A stretch of 32,861 nucleotides of DNA from Oscillospiraceae bacterium HV4-5-C5C (GCA_012034405.1 JAAVLZ010000025.1:1-32861), one strand, 5' to 3'. Shown: positions 1 through 7,961, counted from the stretch's first letter. Notes: generated by a model not told the origin, from the sequence alone. Translations and numbers: made by a program.

Positions 1-168
1 GTCCAGCCCGGAGTTGTCCTCGTCGTTTGTCTTGACGGACTTTTCCAGCGAGCGCAGGTCTTTGTAGATATCCCGCTGAAACTTGATCCGGTAAATGCGC
101 GGGATGGCCGCCGAGGCCCGGAACTTGACGGGTTTTCCGTCGATTTCAATTGTTTTGCACAAGCTCAT
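1..168 (-). CDS. Tail assembly chaperone-like protein (partial, 3' end outside window)
   Basis: The first 56 codons are visible, starting MSLCKTIEIDGKPVKF, and the gene runs off the left edge. The ATG at 168 follows an AAGGAGG that overlaps the stop of the major tail gene, so the two are translationally close. In siphophages the gene after the major tail protein normally encodes the tail assembly chaperone (gpG/gpGT type), which holds the tape-measure protein during tail building. The short basic N-terminus with an early beta strand (IEIDGKPVKFRAS) fits that family as I remember it. Position and N-terminal look support the call; a frameshift site, if any, would lie outside the window. Confidence 0.65.
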   Translation of the reverse strand, partial: MSLCKTIEIDGKPVKFRASAAIPRIYRIKFQRDIYKDLRSLEKSVKTNDEDNSGLD

Positions 169-181
169 TTATCTGTCCTCC

Positions 182-802
182 TTACGAACTGGACTTGGAC
201 GACGCCGACGTGCTGGAAGAGGACGACGCCGAGGCAGAAGCGACAGTCATGGCAGGCATATAAACGGCCTTGTACCAGTCGTTATAGGTGGCATCCGTGG
301 TGCTGTCGCCGGTTTTGGCCTTCACATAGCCGCTGGCAAGCGGACGGGCCTTGACAGAGAGCGTTTCGGTCTGCACCTCGCGGGACTCCTCGTTGGTCTT
401 GGATTCGATCTTCGGACGGGAGGCCGAGCAGTTGTACAGAACATGGCGGATTTTCTTGACGTCGCCGTCAAATTCAAAGAGCAGGGCGAAAGCACCGGTT
501 TCAGAGTTGGCGTCCTCGACCAGAACTTTGTTGCTGTCGGCGGTTTCCTTCAAAATGTCCGTGCGGAAACTCTCCGGGATCATGGCAAGCTCCAGATCGC
601 CATCATAACCCATGTTGTTGTTGATGGTATAATACTCGATACCGTCCGCATAAAAACTCTCCGGTTCGCCGTTCGGGTCGAGCGAGAGAGACACCGCGCC
701 GGGCATCGCCACAGGAGTGGCAAACGTGACTGTCCCGTCCGTGCCGATGGTGATCGGCGCATAATGGACGTTGCAGATATTGAATTTTATTTTGTTGCCC
801 AT
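182..802 (-). CDS. Phage major tail protein (phi13-type)
   Basis: This is the structural subunit of the long tail tube. The 206-residue product begins MGNKIKFNICNVHYAPI and has the beta-rich layout, the alternating G/D-rich turns and the ELAMIPESF segment seen in the phi13 family of major tail proteins. A TTG two codons upstream (808) is possible, but the ATG at 802 is 7 bases after a GGAGG and is preferred. The C-terminus ends in a low-complexity Ser/Ala tail of about 20 residues (SASASSSSSTSASSKSSS), probably a flexible surface extension. It lies between the tail-terminator-like gene and the chaperone, the usual order. Confidence 0.88.
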   Translation of the reverse strand: MGNKIKFNICNVHYAPITIGTDGTVTFATPVAMPGAVSLSLDPNGEPESFYADGIEYYTINNNMGYDGDLELAMIPESFRTDILKETADSNKVLVEDANSETGAFALLFEFDGDVKKIRHVLYNCSASRPKIESKTNEESREVQTETLSVKARPLASGYVKAKTGDSTTDATYNDWYKAVYMPAMTVASASASSSSSTSASSKSSS

Positions 803-804
803 AT

Positions 805-1122
805 TCAAACCTCCATTTGATAGAGCACTTCGTACAGCTTCTCAGAGGGAATCCATACTTCGCTCCTGGCATAAAAAATGCCGTGGCTGTCAAGCACGGC
901 TTCTACGGCTGCTTCTGTATCCGGGGACTTCTCATCGGTGTAGAGCTCAAAGTCCAGACGGTTCCTTTTGAAATAGGCTGTACCGTCAGCGGCAAAGTTG
1001 TCGGCGGAGGGATAGCGGAAAACCAGAAACGGCGGTTCCGGGCTTTCGCCTTCCGCAAAGTGGTCGTAGGCGACCGGCAGCTTTGTTTCAGCCGCCATTG
1101 CCAGAACTTCCTCATGCGTCAT
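805..1122 (-). CDS. Tail terminator / tail completion-like phage protein
   Basis: A 105-residue protein starting MTHEEVLAMAAETKLPVAYDH. Its small acidic alpha/beta composition (LDFELYTDEKS, AVEAVLDSHG) and its position directly before the major tail gene match the tail-terminator slot of HK97-like phages, where a hexameric ring caps the tail tube. The start overlaps the end of the gp10-like gene by 11 bases, indicating translational coupling. I recognise the shape and place, not a specific Pfam name. Confidence 0.62.
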   Translation of the reverse strand: MTHEEVLAMAAETKLPVAYDHFAEGESPEPPFLVFRYPSADNFAADGTAYFKRNRLDFELYTDEKSPDTEAAVEAVLDSHGIFYARSEVWIPSEKLYEVLYQMEV

Positions 1123-1501
1123 TTTGCAGCGCCTTTTCGAGATCAGAAAGAAGCTGCTCTTTGCCAGCCTCCTCCGCAGGAGCGATGTGCGGTCTTGCCG
1201 CGACACGGCCGCCGCCGCGTTTTGCGTGCCCATGCTCCAGAAGATGCGCAAGCTGGTACCGATTTTTGGAGTGGACCACAAGATCAAGACTGCTGGAGTT
1301 CTCCGATACCTTCGTGACCGTCCAGCTCTTTTTGTAGGTACCGGTGTCCACAGGCGCATTTGCCTGTATCTGTTTTTTGACGGTGTTTCCGGCATCCCGG
1401 ACCGCCTGCTTCATATCATCGGTGGCGACAGAGGCATATTCGGTAAGGCCCTTCATGATCGCGTCGGACATCTCATCGATGCTGACAATATCCTTTGACA
1501 C
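1112..1501 (-). CDS. HK97 gp10-like head-tail protein
   Basis: 129 residues, start read as GTG at 1501 with GAGG 8 bases upstream inside the end of the preceding gene (an alternative GTG lies at 1510). The motif NAPVDTGTYKKSW followed by HLLEHGHAKRGGGRVAARPHI is the hallmark of the HK97 gp10 family of head-tail or tail-completion proteins, which act at the connector where the tail joins. The family is typically 110-150 residues, so this is full length. It sits between head closure and tail terminator as expected. Confidence 0.85.
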   Translation of the reverse strand: MSKDIVSIDEMSDAIMKGLTEYASVATDDMKQAVRDAGNTVKKQIQANAPVDTGTYKKSWTVTKVSENSSSLDLVVHSKNRYQLAHLLEHGHAKRGGGRVAARPHIAPAEEAGKEQLLSDLEKALQNDA

Positions 1502-1506
1502 AGGCG

Positions 1507-1839
1507 TCACCTCTTTTCCAGCTTGCAGTTGAATTTCAGACTGTTTCTTTTGTAGCCCATTGGATTGGCGTACACGATGTTGTAAATCTTGCCCTGCGTA
1601 ATAATCCGGTACTTTGTGGACTCCACGGCGGCAAGCTCGCTGCACCAACGCGTAGTGAAGTCCATGGATTCCTCCGGATTTACCATAGCCGCGCCGTTTG
1701 ATTCCGTACCCGTTCCGGTTCCGACCGTAGCGTGGCAGGTGAAGTAATCCTCCCAGGTGTTTTTATGGTTGCCGGCCTCATCGGTCACGACCGTATTCTT
1801 CTGGAAGGTGACCTCCACATTCAGCGCCGCGATGTCCAT
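1507..1839 (-). CDS. Phage head closure protein (head-tail adaptor)
   Basis: 110 residues beginning MDIAALNVEVTFQKNTVVTDEAGNHKNTWEDYFTC. The family (SPP1 gp16 / HK97 gp9-like stopper) shows an early V.FQ strand, a central W..YFTCHATV strand and a C-terminal Y.I..QGK.YNIVY..P strand pair, all visible here. It plugs the filled capsid before tail attachment. Its start overlaps the stop of the connector gene by one base (TGATG), so the two are coupled. Confidence 0.83.
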   Translation of the reverse strand: MDIAALNVEVTFQKNTVVTDEAGNHKNTWEDYFTCHATVGTGTGTESNGAAMVNPEESMDFTTRWCSELAAVESTKYRIITQGKIYNIVYANPMGYKRNSLKFNCKLEKR

Positions 1840-2114
1840 CAGAACGCTTCCTTCCTGACACCGAACAGCAACGCCCGGAGTGTGAGCAGGAGTGTCTGAT
1901 GATTGGCTTCCTCCCGGTGCTCATACAGGTAAGCGACCGTGTACAGAACGGCGATACGGGTAATCGCCGCGTTTTCATTGAGCACGGTGTCGTCGGCTCT
2001 GGCTACATCGCGGCACATCTGCATGGCCGTGGAAATCAGGTCAGAAATCAGGCCGTCCTCATCGCCGGAATCCACACGCAGATAGGTTTTTGCTTCCTCC
2101 AGTGTTACTGGCAT
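1839..2114 (-). CDS. Head-tail connector protein (gp6/gp15-like)
   Basis: 91 residues starting MPVTLEEAKTYLRVDSGDEDGLI. The opening TLEEAK.YLRVD..DED..I..LI..A is the diagnostic start of the phage head-tail connector family (HK97 gp6, YqbG-type), whose ring sits below the portal. The remaining helices are visible (TRIAVLYTVAYLYEHREE). A GGAGG lies just upstream of the ATG at 2114. The gene follows the capsid gene across a long hairpin. Confidence 0.88.
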   Translation of the reverse strand: MPVTLEEAKTYLRVDSGDEDGLISDLISTAMQMCRDVARADDTVLNENAAITRIAVLYTVAYLYEHREEANHQTLLLTLRALLFGVRKEAF

Positions 2115-2134
2115 AGGATCACCTCCAAAGAGAA

Positions 2135-2167
2135 GCCGCCTGCCGAGATAGGTTCTCAGCAGGCGGC
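2135..2167 (-). terminator. Intergenic hairpin after the capsid gene (terminator or processing site)
   Basis: A perfect 9-bp stem, GCCGCCTGC (2135-2143) with GCAGGCGGC (2159-2167), is extended inward by GAGA/TCTC across one C-A mismatch. It lies between the major capsid stop and the connector ribosome site. The minus-strand sequence after the stem has only a short mixed T stretch (TTCTCTTT), so partial termination or mRNA stabilisation after the highly expressed capsid cistron is more likely than full termination. Confidence 0.55.
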
Positions 2168-2175
2168 CGTATCAG

Positions 2176-3363
2176 TTACACGCTTTTGATTGCGAGGGTC
2201 TTGACCGCCTCCGGCAGGATGAGCTTGCCGTCGACGCGCTCGCTGGCAAGGAATCCGATCTGGCCGTTCGGAGCGTAGAGCTCGTTCAGGCGCTTGAAGC
2301 TGCGGCCCTGCCTGTCGGCGATCCAGTAGTAGGAGAAATCGCCGAACGCGATGACCTTGTTGCCCGCCGCGATATCTGGTGCAAAAACGCTGGTGTAGTA
2401 TGGACGGTTCAGGATCATGTCAGGCTGGCCGAGCTGCACGGACGGCTGCCAGATATAGTTGCCGTTGTTGTCTTTGAGCTTCCGCAACGCCTTGACCGTG
2501 GTATCGTTCAGAATCCACACGGACTTGTTGCGGTAGACATTCCGAAGCGAGTGGTACAGGTCCATGACATCATCAAAGGTGATAGCCGTGCCGGTCGTGG
2601 TGACTGCACTCTCGGCGGATGTAAACACGCCGGTCGGCTTGCTGGTGCCATTTCCGGTAATGAAGGCTTCCTCTTCCTTGGTACCGACACGGCGAGCAAA
2701 CTCAGCGGCAATATAGCTTTCAAGATCAAACACGCTGTCGTTGATGAGTTCCTCGGAAACCTTGATGGCGGTGCCCAGCTTGTATGCGCTGATGGTGACC
2801 TGACCGAAGTTGTCGTCGCTCTCCGGATACAGGCCGCCTTCATCCATCCATGCTGCCTCGCCGTGGCCAGTGACGACAGGGATCTTGCGCTCACCACTGG
2901 AGGTCTGAATAATGGTGGCGAGGGTGCGGAAGAAGTTCTGCTCCTGCAGGGCCTGAACGAGCGTCTTTTCAAACTCGTCCGGCACGAGGTAACCGCCCTC
3001 GGTATCCGTGCCGACAGCAAGGGCGTCGGTCACGTCGTAGTAGTTCTTCTTGCGGATGCTGTCCCAGAACGCCTTTTTATAGGCATCGGAAGCGCGGCCG
3101 GTTTTCTCCTTGGCCGTGTGGTTCCCCGGCTGATTGGTGAGCGGAGAGGACGTCGGCTTCGCAAGCTCCGCGTCAATGGCGGCCTGCTTTTCCAGACGTT
3201 CGATCTCCTTGCCGAGGTTCACCACATCGGCTTCCATTTTGTCATAGGTCGCGGAATCCTCGGCGGAGATCAGGCCGTCCGCGCCACGCTTGGTGTCGAG
3301 AAACGCTTTCGCCGCTTCCCACGCCTTCGCTCTCTTTTCTCTGAGTTCAAGAATCTGATTCAT
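2176..3363 (-). CDS. Major capsid protein, HK97 family
   Basis: 395 residues. The N-terminal ~65 residues are a charged coiled-coil (delta-domain scaffold: LREKRAKAWEAAKAF, KMEADVVNLGKEIERLEKQ), followed by a linker and the mature HK97 fold starting around residue 90-120 with GTDTEGGYLVPDEFEKTLV, a standard entry to the family. IPVVTG, AWMDEGG and the C-terminal GDFSYYWIADRQGRSFKRLNE complete the pattern. The ClpP-type protease encoded immediately upstream presumably removes the N-terminal domain. Start: ATG 8 bases after GGAGG. Confidence 0.95.
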   Translation of the reverse strand: MNQILELREKRAKAWEAAKAFLDTKRGADGLISAEDSATYDKMEADVVNLGKEIERLEKQAAIDAELAKPTSSPLTNQPGNHTAKEKTGRASDAYKKAFWDSIRKKNYYDVTDALAVGTDTEGGYLVPDEFEKTLVQALQEQNFFRTLATIIQTSSGERKIPVVTGHGEAAWMDEGGLYPESDDNFGQVTISAYKLGTAIKVSEELINDSVFDLESYIAAEFARRVGTKEEEAFITGNGTSKPTGVFTSAESAVTTTGTAITFDDVMDLYHSLRNVYRNKSVWILNDTTVKALRKLKDNNGNYIWQPSVQLGQPDMILNRPYYTSVFAPDIAAGNKVIAFGDFSYYWIADRQGRSFKRLNELYAPNGQIGFLASERVDGKLILPEAVKTLAIKSV

Positions 3364-3383
3364 AAGTAAATCCTCCTGTTAAA

Positions 3384-4109
3384 TTAGTGAGCCAGCAGGC
3401 TCAGCCGTTTATCGAGCTGCGAAATAGGTACCTTTGGAGCCGTCTGCTTTTCCGGCTTCTTCGGAATGAGCTTGGAAAGCAGGGAATTCGTGACCGCCGC
3501 GCGGGAGAACAGCATGGCCTCCACGTCGTCAGGCGCTTCTTCCTTTTCCTCCGGCGAGAACAGAATTTCGTCGGCAAAGTGGAGCTCCACAGCTTTCTTG
3601 GCGTTGAACCACGATTCCGCGTCCATGAGGTGCGAAATCACCGTGCGGGAGAGGCCCGTCTTGATCTCGTAGGCGTTCATGATGCTTTCCTTGACCTCCG
3701 CGAGCATATCGATGGCTTTCTGCATTTCCTCCTCGTCGCCGATAGCCACGGTCGCCGGATTGTGGATCATCAGCATGGCAACCGGCGACATGCAGACCTT
3801 GGTGCCGGCCATGGCGATGACGGAAGCGGCCGAAGCCGCAAGCCCGTCAATCTTGACCGTGACGTTGCCTCTGTAATCCATGAGCAGGTTGTAGATCTGC
3901 GCCGCAGCGAACACATCGCCGCCCGGCGAGTTGATCCAGAGCGTGATGTCGCCGCTCCCGGCGTTCAGTTCGTCTTTGAACCTCTGCGGGGTGACTTCAT
4001 CTCCGTACCAGGTCTCATCGCTGATCTCGCCGCTTAAGTAGAGCGTGCGTTCACTGCCGAACTCATCAGTGCCGTCGTTCTTCACCCAGTTCCAGAACTT
4101 TCTTTTCAC
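3384..4109 (-). CDS. Head maturation protease, ClpP-like
   Basis: 241 residues, GTG start overlapping the portal stop (GTGA), with GGAGG 8 bases upstream. The ClpP fold is clear: LYLSGEI, ITLWINSPGGDVFAA at about 56-70, the nucleophile in GLAASAASV (Ser93), the His in MIHNP (His116) and Asp in LMDAESW (Asp163), so the Ser-His-Asp triad is intact. It cleaves the capsid delta domain during prohead maturation. The last ~50 residues (EEKEEAPDD... to the end) are a low-conservation tail, perhaps a self-cleaved targeting segment. Gene order portal-protease-capsid is standard for HK97-like phages. Confidence 0.93.
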   Translation of the reverse strand: MKRKFWNWVKNDGTDEFGSERTLYLSGEISDETWYGDEVTPQRFKDELNAGSGDITLWINSPGGDVFAAAQIYNLLMDYRGNVTVKIDGLAASAASVIAMAGTKVCMSPVAMLMIHNPATVAIGDEEEMQKAIDMLAEVKESIMNAYEIKTGLSRTVISHLMDAESWFNAKKAVELHFADEILFSPEEKEEAPDDVEAMLFSRAAVTNSLLSKLIPKKPEKQTAPKVPISQLDKRLSLLAH

Positions 4110-5389
4110 GTGTTTTTACCTCCCTGACCCGGCTTGTCGCCGCTCGCAGGCGCGGACGCTGCGAAGATTCCGGCGTCTTTCAATTTGGTCATGTTGCCGT
4201 TGATAAGATAAAGGTCGCCGCCTTCCTCGGCTGGAATCGGATTTAGGTCCTCCAGCTCGCGGATGTCGTTGGCGGAGAGCCAGCCGTTCTGCCTGCCGGT
4301 GGCGTAGCCGTTCATGCGGCTCTGGTAATCGCCGCGCAGCAGCCCGTCCACGTTTAGTTTGATGAAGTACTGCTGCTTTTCCGCAGGAGTGAGGAGAGAG
4401 CGCATGAGCGCCTGCTCCCAGCGGATTACCCACGGGTCCAGCGTATATTTGACAAACTCCAAGGACTGCTGCTCGATGTTGGAGAAGCTGGACTTTTCAA
4501 GGTCGCCCACCATATGCGGCGGGATGCGGTAAAGCCGAGCGATTTCGTCAATCTGGAATTTCCGCGTCTCCAGAAACTGCGCTTCCTCCGGCGAGATGGA
4601 GATGGGCGTGTACTTCATGCCCTCCTCCAGCACCGCGATCTTGTGGGCGTTGCCGGAACCGCGATAGACCTCGTTCCACGAATCGCGCACCTTGGCCGGG
4701 TCCTTCAGAACGCCCGGATGCTCCAGCACGCCGCTGGGGTTGGCCCCGTTGGCAAAGAAGCTGGCACCGTATTCCTCGCAGGCAAGTGAGATGCCGACCG
4801 CGTTCTTGGCCATCGCAATCGGCGAGTAACCGACAAGGCCGTCAAAGCCCAGCCCCGGAATGTGCAGCACGTCATACCGCGATAGGCGGACCTGACCGTA
4901 TTGCTTCACGTTCGGGTTTTCATAGCTGCTTTTCGTGTAGAGGTAGTAGAGCTCGCCGTGCTCGTCACGGTCGACCTGCATCTTGTCGGGCAGCAGCGGA
5001 TAAAGCGCCACCACCCGGCCAGCTCCGTCCCGGATAATCTGCGCGTAGGCGTTGCCCCAGATGAGCAGATGGCTCATCAGAGTTTCACGGAATACGAACG
5101 AGGTCATTTCAGGATTCGGCTCATCGTGGAGAATGTGATAAAGCGGATGGTCGTAGACACGCTCCTTGCCCGCAGCCTTATAGCGGTAAATGTTGAGCGG
5201 CAGGGACGCGATGGCTTCCGACAGGATGCGGACACAGGAATAAACCGCTGTGGTCTGCATCGCCGTAAACTCATTCACACTCTTGCCGCTCGTAGTAGGA
5301 CCGAACAGAAACCGGTAATCCGTTCCGGTGTAGTAGTCGCTGGGTTTATCCCGTGCCCTGCCAAAGTGAAAAAGCTCTTTGATTCCCAT
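4106..5389 (-). CDS. Phage portal protein, HK97/SPP1 type
   Basis: 427 residues with the chosen ATG (5389), which follows GGAGGAAACCT; an upstream in-frame start at 5413 lacks a site. The portal forms the dodecameric DNA gate of the capsid. Typical motifs are present: FTAMQTTAVYSCVRILSEAIASLPLNIYR split across residues ~45-75, LYHILHDEPNPEMT, GNAYAQIIRDGAGRVVALYPL and the stem segment FLETRKFQIDEIARLYRIPPHMVGDLEKSSFSN, ending with a distal helix. The length is usual for the family. It overlaps the protease by 4 bases. Confidence 0.95.
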   Translation of the reverse strand: MGIKELFHFGRARDKPSDYYTGTDYRFLFGPTTSGKSVNEFTAMQTTAVYSCVRILSEAIASLPLNIYRYKAAGKERVYDHPLYHILHDEPNPEMTSFVFRETLMSHLLIWGNAYAQIIRDGAGRVVALYPLLPDKMQVDRDEHGELYYLYTKSSYENPNVKQYGQVRLSRYDVLHIPGLGFDGLVGYSPIAMAKNAVGISLACEEYGASFFANGANPSGVLEHPGVLKDPAKVRDSWNEVYRGSGNAHKIAVLEEGMKYTPISISPEEAQFLETRKFQIDEIARLYRIPPHMVGDLEKSSFSNIEQQSLEFVKYTLDPWVIRWEQALMRSLLTPAEKQQYFIKLNVDGLLRGDYQSRMNGYATGRQNGWLSANDIRELEDLNPIPAEEGGDLYLINGNMTKLKDAGIFAASAPASGDKPGQGGKNT

Positions 5390-5443
5390 AGGTTTCCTCC
5401 TGTAAATTCGCATGAAAAAAGCACCTCCGGGGAGATGCTTTGG

Positions 5444-7045
5444 TTAAAATGAAAGGATGCCGCGCTCGTCATAAACAGACGTTCCGCCCGTGATTCCCAC
5501 ACGCTGTGCCCGGTCGAGCGCCATAATCGTAGCAACCGCGCCGTCGATCTTCTCCGTCGATTTTTCCTTGTCCGGTTTGATATTTCCGGCCGGGTCCGTG
5601 CGGATGAAGATGTTGTCCATCATCCATCGGAGCACCGGATGCCCGCCGTGGGCAAGCTGTCCGGCCAGCGTCAGCCGCATAAGCTCCTTTGTCGGCGGCG
5701 ACATATCCTTGAAACCCTGTCCGAAAGGAACGACGGTGAAGCCGAGACCCTCAAGGTTCTGGACCATTTGTGTCGCGCCCCAGCGGTCGAAAGCAATCTC
5801 ACGAATGTTGTAGCGGGTGCCGAGTTCTTCAATAAAGCTCTCGATGAAACCGTAGTGGACGACATTGCCCTCGGTCGTTTGCAGATACCCCTGCTGTTTC
5901 CACAGGTCGTAGTTGACGTGATCCCGCTTGACACGGAGGTCCACGTTTTCCTCCGGTATCCAGAAAAACGGCAGGATGCTGTATTTGTCCTCCTCGTCCT
6001 CCGGAGGAAATACCAGCACGAAGGCGGTAATATCCGTGGTGGAGGAAAGGTCCAGCCCGCCGTAGCAGACGCGGCCCTCCAGCGACTTCGGGTCGACCGG
6101 GAAGGCACAGGCATCCCATTTCTCCATCGGCATCCAGCGCACCGCCTGCTTGACCCACTGGTTCAGGCGAAGCTGACGAAAGGCGTTCTCCTCGGCTGGA
6201 TTCTGCCGGGCCGACTCGCAGGCGTCGCGTACCTTGTCGATGCCGACCGTGATGCCGAGCGATGGATTCGCCTTTTTCCATACCTTCGGGTCGGTCCAGT
6301 CGTCGTTCTGGTCGGCCCCGTAAATGACCGGATAGAAGGTAGCGTCATGCTTCCGGCCTTCCAGTATGTCCTTGGCCTTTTCATGGACCTCCCAGCAGAT
6401 GCTGTTTTGATTGTCACCGGCCGTGGTGATTAGAAAATACAGCGGCTGCATCCGGGCGTCGCCGGAGCCCTTCGTCATAACGTCGTAGAGCTTCCGGTTT
6501 GGCTGGGTGTGCAGCTCATCGAAAATCACGCCGTGGGTATTGAAGCCGTGCTTATTCGCCACATCCGCCGAGAGCACCTGATAAAAGCTGCTGGTCGGCA
6601 GGTAAACGAGACGCTTCTTGGAGTCGAGAATTTTCACCCTCTTTGAGAGTGCCGGACACATGCGGACCATATCGGTGGCGACATTGAAAACGATGGACGC
6701 CTGATTGTGATCGGCGGCACAGCCGTAAACCTCGGCGCGTTCTTCACCGTCGCCGCAGGTGAGCAGCAGCGCGATGGCCGCAGCCAGTTCGCTTTTGCCC
6801 ATCTTCTTCGGGATTTCCACATAGGCGGTGTTAAACTGCCGGTAGCCGTTGGGCTTTAGAACGCCAAACACATCCCGGACAATCTGTTCCTGCCAGTCGA
6901 TGAGCTCGAAAGGTTCCCGGTACCACTGGCCCTTTGTGTGGCGCAGGCTTTCAATGAAGCTGACGGCATAATCGGCGGAGTCCTTGTCGTAGGAGGAATC
7001 CTTCGCCATGAACTTGGTCGGTTTGTATTTCTTGAGCTTTCGTAT
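5444..7045 (-). CDS. Terminase large subunit (possible ATA start)
   Basis: This is the motor and nuclease that cuts and packages phage DNA. Counted from the ATG at 7009, the ATPase shows PKKMGKSE (67-74, Walker A-like), GVIFDEL (160-166, Walker B) and LITTAG (193-198, coupling motif); the nuclease domain starts with YGGLDLSSTTDI near residue 312. The ATG at 7009 has no ribosome site, while AAGGAGG at 7055-7061 sits 9 bases before an in-frame ATA at 7043-7045, adding IRKLKKYKPTKF. From memory, homologues begin MRKLKKYKPT, so I place the start at the ATA. It follows a terminator and a structured leader. Confidence 0.93.
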   Translation of the reverse strand: MRKLKKYKPTKFMAKDSSYDKDSADYAVSFIESLRHTKGQWYREPFELIDWQEQIVRDVFGVLKPNGYRQFNTAYVEIPKKMGKSELAAAIALLLTCGDGEERAEVYGCAADHNQASIVFNVATDMVRMCPALSKRVKILDSKKRLVYLPTSSFYQVLSADVANKHGFNTHGVIFDELHTQPNRKLYDVMTKGSGDARMQPLYFLITTAGDNQNSICWEVHEKAKDILEGRKHDATFYPVIYGADQNDDWTDPKVWKKANPSLGITVGIDKVRDACESARQNPAEENAFRQLRLNQWVKQAVRWMPMEKWDACAFPVDPKSLEGRVCYGGLDLSSTTDITAFVLVFPPEDEEDKYSILPFFWIPEENVDLRVKRDHVNYDLWKQQGYLQTTEGNVVHYGFIESFIEELGTRYNIREIAFDRWGATQMVQNLEGLGFTVVPFGQGFKDMSPPTKELMRLTLAGQLAHGGHPVLRWMMDNIFIRTDPAGNIKPDKEKSTEKIDGAVATIMALDRAQRVGITGGTSVYDERGILSF

Positions 7046-7133
7046 ATGCCGTCGCCTCCTTCGTCCTCACAAACTCCATATCATTCGTTTCCGCGCAAGC
7101 GTGAAATCTCATTCATTCCGTTGCTCGTCCTCT

Positions 7134-7166
7134 CCCCAAAAGGCAAATTGCCTTTTGGGGTACCCC
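7134..7166. repeat. Perfect inverted repeat in the large terminase leader
   Basis: Positions 7134-7160 form a 13-bp perfect inverted repeat (CCCCAAAAGGCAA / TTGCCTTTTGGGG) around one base. Its right arm also begins the palindrome GGGGTACCCC (7157-7166), so two mutually exclusive hairpins are possible. No T run follows on either strand, so it is not a simple terminator. It lies about 90 bases upstream of the large terminase start. Confidence 0.6.
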
Positions 7167-7177
7167 TTTAGAGCATG

Positions 7178-7200
7178 AAAAAAGGCTGCCGAAGCAGTCC
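7178..7200 (-). terminator. Intrinsic terminator with UUCG tetraloop (minus strand)
   Basis: On the minus strand the RNA reads GG-A-CUGC-UUCG-GCAG-CC followed by six U (7183-7178): a short stem with one bulge, the very stable UUCG loop, and a U tract. It ends the transcript of the accessory pocket (7259 upward) before the large terminase leader. A GGGCC-AGAA-GGCCC hairpin lies just before it at about 7230-7243. Confidence 0.6.
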
Positions 7201-7258
7201 ATCCGAAATCTATTGACAACGAGAGACAGGGCCTTCTGGCCCAGGCTTCCGGCTGTTT

Positions 7259-7483
7259 TTAGTTGTAATCCTTCATCAGGATGGCAAGCGCGGTCGAGGT
7301 GCTTTCGTCGGCGGGCTTGATGTCCCAGCCCCGGTCATAGTTGCAAACCGTCTCGCCGTTCCGCTTCAGCGTCAGCTTGGAAATGCGGCCCTCGTCGATG
7401 CCGTATTGCGAACCCTCGTCGTAGTGCTTGACCCAGTAATGAAAAATGTCACTGCCGAGCTTGATGCTTCCTTCTGACCACAT
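7259..7483 (-). CDS. Small conserved phage protein, function unknown
   Basis: 74 residues from the ATG at 7483, which is 8 bases after GGAGG; a GTG three codons earlier overlaps that site and is less likely. The protein (MWSEGSIKLGSDIFHYWVKHYDEGSQYGIDEGRISKL in pieces) looks like a compact beta-rich domain with many aromatic and acidic residues and no membrane segment. Small proteins of this look are common between the terminase genes of clostridial prophages. Function not known to me. Confidence 0.7.
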   Translation of the reverse strand: MWSEGSIKLGSDIFHYWVKHYDEGSQYGIDEGRISKLTLKRNGETVCNYDRGWDIKPADESTSTALAILMKDYN

Positions 7484-7496
7484 GATGGCCACCTCC

Positions 7497-7676
7497 TCAA
7501 AATTTCCTGATCGTCGCGTTGTCGTCGGCGTCGAAGCTCACGCTGTAGCGGACCTCGCTGCCGTCCGGCTTACGGGTGATCACCCGGATGTCGCCCTCAA
7601 AGGCTCTGTAGCAGCGGTTGATTTTCTCGTCCTTAGGAAGTTGGCTCTGGATTTGCTTCATCTGTTTTTCGGTCAT
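7497..7676 (-). CDS. Small phage protein, function unknown
   Basis: 59 residues from MTEKQMKQIQSQLPKDEK. The ATG at 7676 is 9 bases after AAAGGGG; a longer reading to 7709 would start inside the upstream repeat element and is not chosen. The C-terminal half (GDIRVITRKPDGSEVRYSVSFD) reads as a beta hairpin domain. It is the first gene downstream of regulatory repeat copy 1 (7694-7743), so it is probably transcribed from it together with the 7259-7483 gene. Confidence 0.65.
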   Translation of the reverse strand: MTEKQMKQIQSQLPKDEKINRCYRAFEGDIRVITRKPDGSEVRYSVSFDADDNATIRKF

Positions 7677-7693
7677 TGTGGTGTACCCCTTTC

Positions 7694-7743
7694 GTTTTGG
7701 TATGTACATATATCACTCTGAAGCCCGGTAATAGCAAGCGATT
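7694..7743 (-). promoter_or_regulatory. Repeated upstream element, copy 1 (promoter/operator candidate)
   Basis: About 50 bases almost repeat at 8899-8949. The shared core on the minus strand is TTGCTATT-(N11-12)-AGAGTGATRTATATG: TTGCTA could be a -35 and the AT-rich TATATG a -10 although spacing is 19-21, so a regulator-dependent promoter is also possible. Both copies lie directly upstream of minus-strand genes. Confidence 0.5.
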
Positions 7744-7787
7744 CAGGCGATATATAGTACACAAACCTTGGCGGGAGAAACTGTGTA

Positions 7788-7961
7788 TTACTCACCGGTC
7801 AGAATGAAGCGCGCGTATTCCTTTTTGTGCTCATCCAGAAAGAGCACAAGCTCGTAGAAGCCACGGTCGTAGGCCATGCGCTGGACGTGGGCAGTATCGA
7901 ACATGTTCGTTTCGCCGGTGTCGCGGATGGCGAGAATCTGTTCCTTGACCTTATCCGCCAT
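7788..7961 (-). CDS. DUF5049-type small phage protein
   Basis: 57 residues from MADKVKEQILAIRDTGETNM. The pattern VKEQILAIRDTGETNMFD..VQ..A...GFYELV.FL..HK.EYA.FI is what I know as the DUF5049 family, small helical proteins found next to terminase genes in Firmicutes phages. The start overlaps the end of the DUF4314-type gene by 11 bases. No enzymatic motif is visible; function unknown. Confidence 0.75.
   Translation of the reverse strand: MADKVKEQILAIRDTGETNMFDTAHVQRMAYDRGFYELVLFLDEHKKEYARFILTGE

Noticed and set aside
2551-3369. Long plus-strand open frame opposite the capsid gene (272 codons)
   Set aside because: It lies fully within the well-supported capsid gene on the other strand, has no ribosome site or recognisable domain, and such antisense frames are common in GC-rich genes.
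5639-6433. 264-codon plus-strand frame opposite the large terminase
   Set aside because: Antisense to conserved terminase codons, no ribosome site, no domain.
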